Origin: Lentihominibacter butyricus
Lineage (GTDB): Bacteria > Bacillota > Clostridia > Peptostreptococcales > Anaerovoracaceae
NCBI RefSeq assembly: GCF_025567305.1
Contig: NZ_JAOQJP010000014.1
Coordinates: 1 to 64,000, forward strand
Reading direction: 5' to 3'
DNA length: 64,000 bases
Shown: positions 60,015-64,000 of the stretch, in pieces
Layout: every line of letters starts with the position of its first letter
Numbering within the stretch: the stretch's first letter is position 1
Notes under the pieces: generated by a model
Databases searched by the model: none
Seen by the model: the letters and a program-made list of their open reading frames with translations, nothing else
Told to the model about the DNA's origin: nothing
Translations under genes and position numbers: made by a program

Positions 60015-61472
60015 CTATTTCAGCTTCCTGAAAGGCTCCAGATCAGGCTCTTCTCCCACCTTTCTTCGTGCGAGAGCATCGAGCACATCACCGTATACTT
60101 TCTTTGTTATCGGATATCTGATCACACATATCACTGACAGTGCCATGAAAACAGCGGGTATTATCGTCAGTGACAGACCTGTCCAGTGCATAGCGGTCAC
60201 GGTCTGTACCTCGGCATCTCCGCTGAATCCGGCCAGGCTCAGTATTATACCCATCAGCTGCAGGCCTATACCTTCAGACAGCGCCTCTGAAAGAGCCTGC
60301 AGCGATATGACCATGCCTGCTCTTTCCTTCCTGTTCATCAGTTCGTCTGCCTCGCACACATCGTATATCATCGCAGGCAGAAGCTGCCAGTACGCACTGT
60401 TTCCTACGCAATATATCAGAGAAAGCACGACCACTCCCGCAAATGATCTTATGCCCAGAAAGCCGAAGATCACCATTCCTACAGCGCTTATCATCATCGA
60501 CGCTATATATGTGGTCCGCTTGTCTATCCACCTGGTCGCGCCTGATATCAGCGGTATGAAAGCTACCGCTATGAAGGTGAAGATCATCATGATGACAGTG
60601 ATCTCCGCTCCCGACATCTCCATATTATATGTAAAGAAATACATCCTGTCCGAGCAGAATATCGCATAGCCTATCAGGAAAAACACGCTCGCTCCCATTA
60701 TATCCCGCACAGTTCTCATCTTCATGAGCTGCGCATAATTGCGAAACATCTCCGCGATCTCCTTTAATGCGTTCCTGTGCTGTTTCTTCTCATGCAGGCT
60801 TTCGCCGTCTGTCTCTGCCTCATTGCCTGCTCTGCCGCGTCCACGAGCGTATCTGTCTTTCGTTCCCAGCGCGGCTGTAAGCACCGCTCCGCCGGAGACC
60901 ACGCCGCAGAATATTCCCGTTATCTGCCAGCCCGCAGCAGCGGTATATCCTGCTGCCGTGACCCACGAAACCAGTATGTTTGGCAGCACAAGTCCGATCA
61001 GCGACCCTATGCAGTAAAAGAATGAGACATATCCTCTCAGCACTGTCCGCTCGTCATAATCATCTGTAAGCTCAGCGCCCCATGCCAGATACGGCACGAA
61101 GAACATCGAAAATGCAGTCCAGAACAGAATGATCATCACCGTATAGTACAGCACCTTGAAGGTCTCACTTGTATCTATATTTAAAAAGAACAGCGATGTG
61201 AACAGCATCAGCGGTATCGATGCAGCCAGCAGGAACGGCTTGCGCTTTCCTGCTCTCGACTGTAGATTATCCGAAACATACCCGTTGACGACACCGCACA
61301 GAGTATTCCATACCGATCCGACTGCGGTTATCGTTCCCGCAGCTGCCGGATGCACCCCTGCTATCGTCGTCAGAAAAAACAGTGCGAACGACCCCATGAT
61401 ATTATAGAGCGCCGAGTCTCCTATCCCTGCAACACTGTAAAGTGCTTTTGCCTTGAATTTCAGTTTTCCCAT
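60015..61472 (-). CDS. GPH family (glycoside-pentoside-hexuronide) sugar:cation symporter
   Basis: MFS-type membrane transporter of 485 residues with 12 predicted helices. Family marks are the SVAGIGDSALYNIMGSF start, DNLQSRAGKRKPFLLAASIP between TM2 and TM3 (RxGKRKPF), and YLAWGAELTDDYDERTVLRGY. A long basic central loop carries GRGRAGNEAETDGESLHEKK. The substrate is not predictable. AAAAGGTG lies before the ATG. Monocistronic with an extended -10 promoter. Confidence 0.88.
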   Translation of the reverse strand: MGKLKFKAKALYSVAGIGDSALYNIMGSFALFFLTTIAGVHPAAAGTITAVGSVWNTLCGVVNGYVSDNLQSRAGKRKPFLLAASIPLMLFTSLFFLNIDTSETFKVLYYTVMIILFWTAFSMFFVPYLAWGAELTDDYDERTVLRGYVSFFYCIGSLIGLVLPNILVSWVTAAGYTAAAGWQITGIFCGVVSGGAVLTAALGTKDRYARGRGRAGNEAETDGESLHEKKQHRNALKEIAEMFRNYAQLMKMRTVRDIMGASVFFLIGYAIFCSDRMYFFTYNMEMSGAEITVIMMIFTFIAVAFIPLISGATRWIDKRTTYIASMMISAVGMVIFGFLGIRSFAGVVVLSLIYCVGNSAYWQLLPAMIYDVCEADELMNRKERAGMVISLQALSEALSEGIGLQLMGIILSLAGFSGDAEVQTVTAMHWTGLSLTIIPAVFMALSVICVIRYPITKKVYGDVLDALARRKVGEEPDLEPFRKLK

Positions 61473-61509
61473 ACTATTTAAATCACCTTTTCTAATAAAT
61501 TCCTGTTAT

Positions 61510-61518
61510 ATTATAGCA
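61510..61518 (-). promoter_or_regulatory. Extended -10 promoter of the GPH transporter
   Basis: TGC-TATAAT on the minus strand, no good -35. Confidence 0.6.
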
Positions 61519-61592
61519 CCAAGCCTCCTTTCAATGTTAGAAAAATCCCGTCATACCATCTCTGCCCGGTAACAAAAAATCTTGTTAGACAG

Positions 61593-61661
61593 AAAAACAG
61601 GAGGCACCCGACGGATCGATGTCATCCCTGCCTGATGGCATCGCCGCCAACTGTCCTCCTG
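61593..61661 (-). terminator. Terminator of the heptad-repeat protein gene
   Basis: CAGGAGG pairs with CCTCCTG around a structured 50-base loop, and TTTTT follows on the minus strand. Confidence 0.7.
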
Positions 61662-61710
61662 CTTTCCGGATATGTCTAATGGAACGTTGTTTTGCTGTAT
61701 ATTACTTCAC

Positions 61711-63606
61711 TCAGTCTGCGACTTTTGTTCTGTAGATGAATTTGACCGATCCGTCCATGCCGTCGGGCACCTGAGTGAACGTGTTGTACTGTTTTCCTGC
61801 TTTTATCACTGCATCAGCGCTGTTTACAGTTCCCTTGAGTTCGCTGTTGTAAAGGCTTACGATCTTTGCGATGCCCTGCTGATAGAACTTCTGCATTCCC
61901 TCATTGAGCGTCTTCGATCCTGCATCGAGCTGATTTATACCGCTTATCAGAAGCCCTGAGTTATCGCTTAGCTGTGACATTCCTGCTGCCAGCTCCTCTG
62001 CTCCGGCTGCGAGCTTTGTCTGTCCTGCTGCAAGCTTCTTTGCTCCGGCTGCTATCTCGTTCGCAATTGAAGTGAGAGATTTAGTTTCTGCCGTAGCATC
62101 GTCGAGACCTTTCTGTAAGCCTGCGACTCCTGCCTGAACTGCTGCTGTACCCTTGACGAGTCCCGGGTTTTCCTCCGTGCCGTCACCGACAGTTATCTCT
62201 GTGTATATCGCATTCAACCCGCTGTCGAGACCTGCAGTGCCTGCGATGAGAGTCTCCGGGACCGCTATCATATTCTGGTATTCTATCGACTTATCTATCG
62301 CACCTGTTATAGAATCATACTCCTCGTCCGTGATCTCGCCTGCTGTCTTCAGCCCTTCAAGTGCATCCTTTGCAGCATTGAGATACTGCAGGCTGGCACC
62401 TTTTGCCTTTACTATCCCATCCTGAAGATCTGCGACGCCATTCTTTATACTGTCAGAAACTGCCAGCACTCCCGGATTTTCTTCCGTGCCGTCTCCTGTA
62501 TCGAACGCTGTCTTGAGATCTGCTGCACCTGTCGTCAGCTTGCTGCTTCCTTCTGACAGCTGAGCAACTCCCGTTTTCATTTTCTCGAGATTAGTGCTCA
62601 GCGCTTCCGAAAATTCTGCCGTTCCCTGTTCGAGTCCCAGGCTGCCGCTCAGTGCATCTGCGAAATTGAGACTGAGGTCTGATGCTCCTTTGTTCAGCTT
62701 GCTCACTCCCGTGGAAAGAGCTGCCGAGCTTGTGCTGAGCTTGTGTATGCCTGCATACAGAGTGTTCGTGCCGCTCATAAGTTCCTTTGCCGCACTGTCC
62801 AGCTCCTTGATCTGTCCGTCGGGATCCATCGAGGAAAGCTTGTCAGTGTCGATATCCTGGAAGAAATCATTAGTGACTACAGTCATCAGATCTTCCGGAG
62901 TGAATTCATCAGCATCACCTGTGATTTCAACTGTGCTTCCGAATCCGAGCTCAGACTCCGAAAGACCTAGACTTTCTGCAACTCCCGGAGCAGCCATTCC
63001 GACTATGAATGACTTTTCTCCGTCATCGATCACTTTGCCGCTGCTTACCGTGATATTCTCAAAGCAGTCGTTTTCTATGATCATACCTGTAAGCACGACG
63101 AACGGAACCTTTACATCACTGCCGTTCACATTGACAGTCTCATTGTTCTCGTAGCTGATAACGATCCTGACCTTTCCGCTTTTGCCTTCAAGATCCTTTC
63201 CTGCCACTTCCTTGTCGTCGAGATAATATTTTACACTCATGGAGACCGGAGCTTCCTTGTCCGTTTTCCCCTGGTAGTAAATGTCCTTGCCTTTTGCAGC
63301 CCATGTGATCGTGTCGTTGTCACCCTGAGTGAACTTCTCTTTGCCCTTCGTGTTTTCTATATCCGTAAGAGAAGTCGTATCGCTGATCGTATCTGTCGAA
63401 GCCTTGTTTTTCAGATGATCGCTCACGATGATGTCCGAAGTGCTTCCATCGGACTCGGTCACAACATAGACTGTTTCGTCTTTTACATTCCTGCCGCTGC
63501 TTTCTGCCGCGAATACCGGCGCTGCAGTCATCACGAATGTCACTGCAGCTGCGGCAACGCAGGATAATACTTTAGTCTTTTTTGATTTATTTATAAAGGT
63601 ATTCAT
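61711..63606 (-). CDS. Secreted heptad-repeat protein (YhgE/Pip-like X-X-X-Leu-X-X-Gly repeats)
   Basis: 631 residues. Signal peptide (VLSCVAAAAVTFVMTAAPVFA, cleavage near residue 33). A beta-rich N-terminal region runs to about residue 270. Then come long helices built of repeats such as LSEGSSKLTTGAADL and AAGQTKLAAGAEELAAGMSQL, typical of proteins linked to MMPL and YhgE/Pip export systems. No C-terminal membrane helix is visible. It follows an MMPL transporter gene by 14 bases, so both probably act together at the cell surface. Its function is not established. Confidence 0.82.
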   Translation of the reverse strand: MNTFINKSKKTKVLSCVAAAAVTFVMTAAPVFAAESSGRNVKDETVYVVTESDGSTSDIIVSDHLKNKASTDTISDTTSLTDIENTKGKEKFTQGDNDTITWAAKGKDIYYQGKTDKEAPVSMSVKYYLDDKEVAGKDLEGKSGKVRIVISYENNETVNVNGSDVKVPFVVLTGMIIENDCFENITVSSGKVIDDGEKSFIVGMAAPGVAESLGLSESELGFGSTVEITGDADEFTPEDLMTVVTNDFFQDIDTDKLSSMDPDGQIKELDSAAKELMSGTNTLYAGIHKLSTSSAALSTGVSKLNKGASDLSLNFADALSGSLGLEQGTAEFSEALSTNLEKMKTGVAQLSEGSSKLTTGAADLKTAFDTGDGTEENPGVLAVSDSIKNGVADLQDGIVKAKGASLQYLNAAKDALEGLKTAGEITDEEYDSITGAIDKSIEYQNMIAVPETLIAGTAGLDSGLNAIYTEITVGDGTEENPGLVKGTAAVQAGVAGLQKGLDDATAETKSLTSIANEIAAGAKKLAAGQTKLAAGAEELAAGMSQLSDNSGLLISGINQLDAGSKTLNEGMQKFYQQGIAKIVSLYNSELKGTVNSADAVIKAGKQYNTFTQVPDGMDGSVKFIYRTKVAD

Positions 63607-63620
63607 TCTGGTCCCTCCTG

Positions 63621-64000
63621 TTATTCAACTGATCCTGTCATTTCAGGCTCTGCTCCGCCCTTGTTGATGAAACCCTTGCTGGTCTTGCATATGATCTTGT
63701 CAAACAGCATGAACATCGACGGCAGTATGAACATTACCACCAGCATACTTACGATCGCGCCGCGCGCCATCAGGTCGCAGAGTGAACTGATGATATCTAT
63801 ATCCGAATACATTCCGACTCCGAATGTCGCTGCGAAAAATCCGAGTGCGCTGACCATTATCGACGGCATCGATGTCGAGTGCGCTATCTTTACAGCTTCA
63901 TGCTTGCTCTTGCCTTCGTAGCGCTCGCGTTTGTACCGCGTGGTCATCAGTATCGCGTAGTCCACCGTCGCGCCGAGCTGTATCGTGCTGATACATATCG
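63621..64000 (-). CDS. MMPL/RND family transporter, C-terminal part (truncated by the window)
   Basis: The frame is open to the right edge, so only the last 125 or so residues are seen. STIQLGATVDYAILMTTRYKRER is the conserved TM-flanking motif of MMPL/SecDF-like RND pumps. Four hydrophobic helices follow (MPSIMVSALGFFAATFGVGMY, SMLVVMFILPSMFMLFDKII). The short C-terminal tail ends KGGAEPEMTGSVE. It is the upstream partner of the heptad-repeat protein. Substrate unknown; lipids or cell-envelope components are usual for the family. Confidence 0.85.
   Translation of the reverse strand, partial: ICISTIQLGATVDYAILMTTRYKRERYEGKSKHEAVKIAHSTSMPSIMVSALGFFAATFGVGMYSDIDIISSLCDLMARGAIVSMLVVMFILPSMFMLFDKIICKTSKGFINKGGAEPEMTGSVE

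Overview
The window looks like the chromosome of an anaerobic, low-to-middle GC Bacillota (class Clostridia, perhaps the Eubacteriales family XIII / Anaerovoracaceae group; that placement is a guess). The basis is strong GGAGG ribosome sites, textbook sigma-A promoters, the cdaA-cdaR-glmM-glmS operon, a CIRCE-controlled groESL, Rex, a long-form HPF with a raiA-type RNA next to it, a 2[4Fe-4S] ferredoxin, an NtrC-like sigma-54 activator, and a class I lysyl-tRNA synthetase. No rRNA, tRNA, insertion sequence, prophage or CRISPR array was found. Most of the window is core chromosome. The unusual content lies in the intergenic stretches.

Layout. 0.2-8.4 kb: gltX, then (minus strand) ahcY and the c-di-AMP/amino-sugar operon cdaA-cdaR-glmM-glmS. 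8.6-13.6 kb (minus): hpf, a raiA-like RNA, comF, recD2, yhaM. 13.6-14.35 kb: a gene-free stretch with three copies of a palindrome-capped repeat and a GC-rich structured RNA candidate after asnS. 14.35-18.5 kb (minus): asnS, class I lysS with a fused tRNA-binding domain, greA. 18.5-24.7 kb: a HAD phosphatase, then a four-gene operon (FAD dehydrogenase, C_GCAxxG_C_C protein, acyl-CoA ligase, ornithine-racemase-like enzyme) and a DUF1292 protein. 24.8-32.0 kb: an NhaC antiporter with a long attenuator-type leader, a sigma-54 activator, and a sigma-54 promoter with palindromic enhancer sites driving an amidohydrolase and an APC permease. 32.0-44 kb: uvrC, dacA, serC, a diaminopentanoate-dehydrogenase-like gene, serA, yihY, rdgB, mntP, a 2-hydroxyacid dehydrogenase and a QueG-like iron-sulfur protein. 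44-50.7 kb: groESL, an OGG-type glycosylase, ferredoxin, rex, acpP and an ABC-F protein. 50.7-53.7 kb: the t6A operon tsaE-tsaB-rimI-small Cys protein-tsaD. 53.8-55.3 kb: an FMN-riboswitch-controlled ribU-like gene, then a four-unit repeat array with 73-74 bp period. 55.3-64 kb: a PHP protein, mgsA, thrC, split coaC and coaB, a GPH-family transporter, and a heptad-repeat secreted protein followed by the start of an MMPL transporter.

How the parts connect. The 26.7-32 kb block reads as one regulated uptake/hydrolysis module: the PAS-AAA-Fis activator should bind the TGTAAG-N6-CTTACA sites and switch on amidohydrolase plus permease. The t6A genes are translationally coupled through a previously unlisted 59-residue Cys protein. 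Coenzyme A biosynthesis uses separate CoaB and CoaC proteins. The most novel-looking items are the two intergenic palindrome-capped repeat arrays (13.68-13.96 kb and 54.87-55.13 kb), which share one design but not one sequence, the structured RNA at 14.01-14.35 kb, and the nhaC leader.
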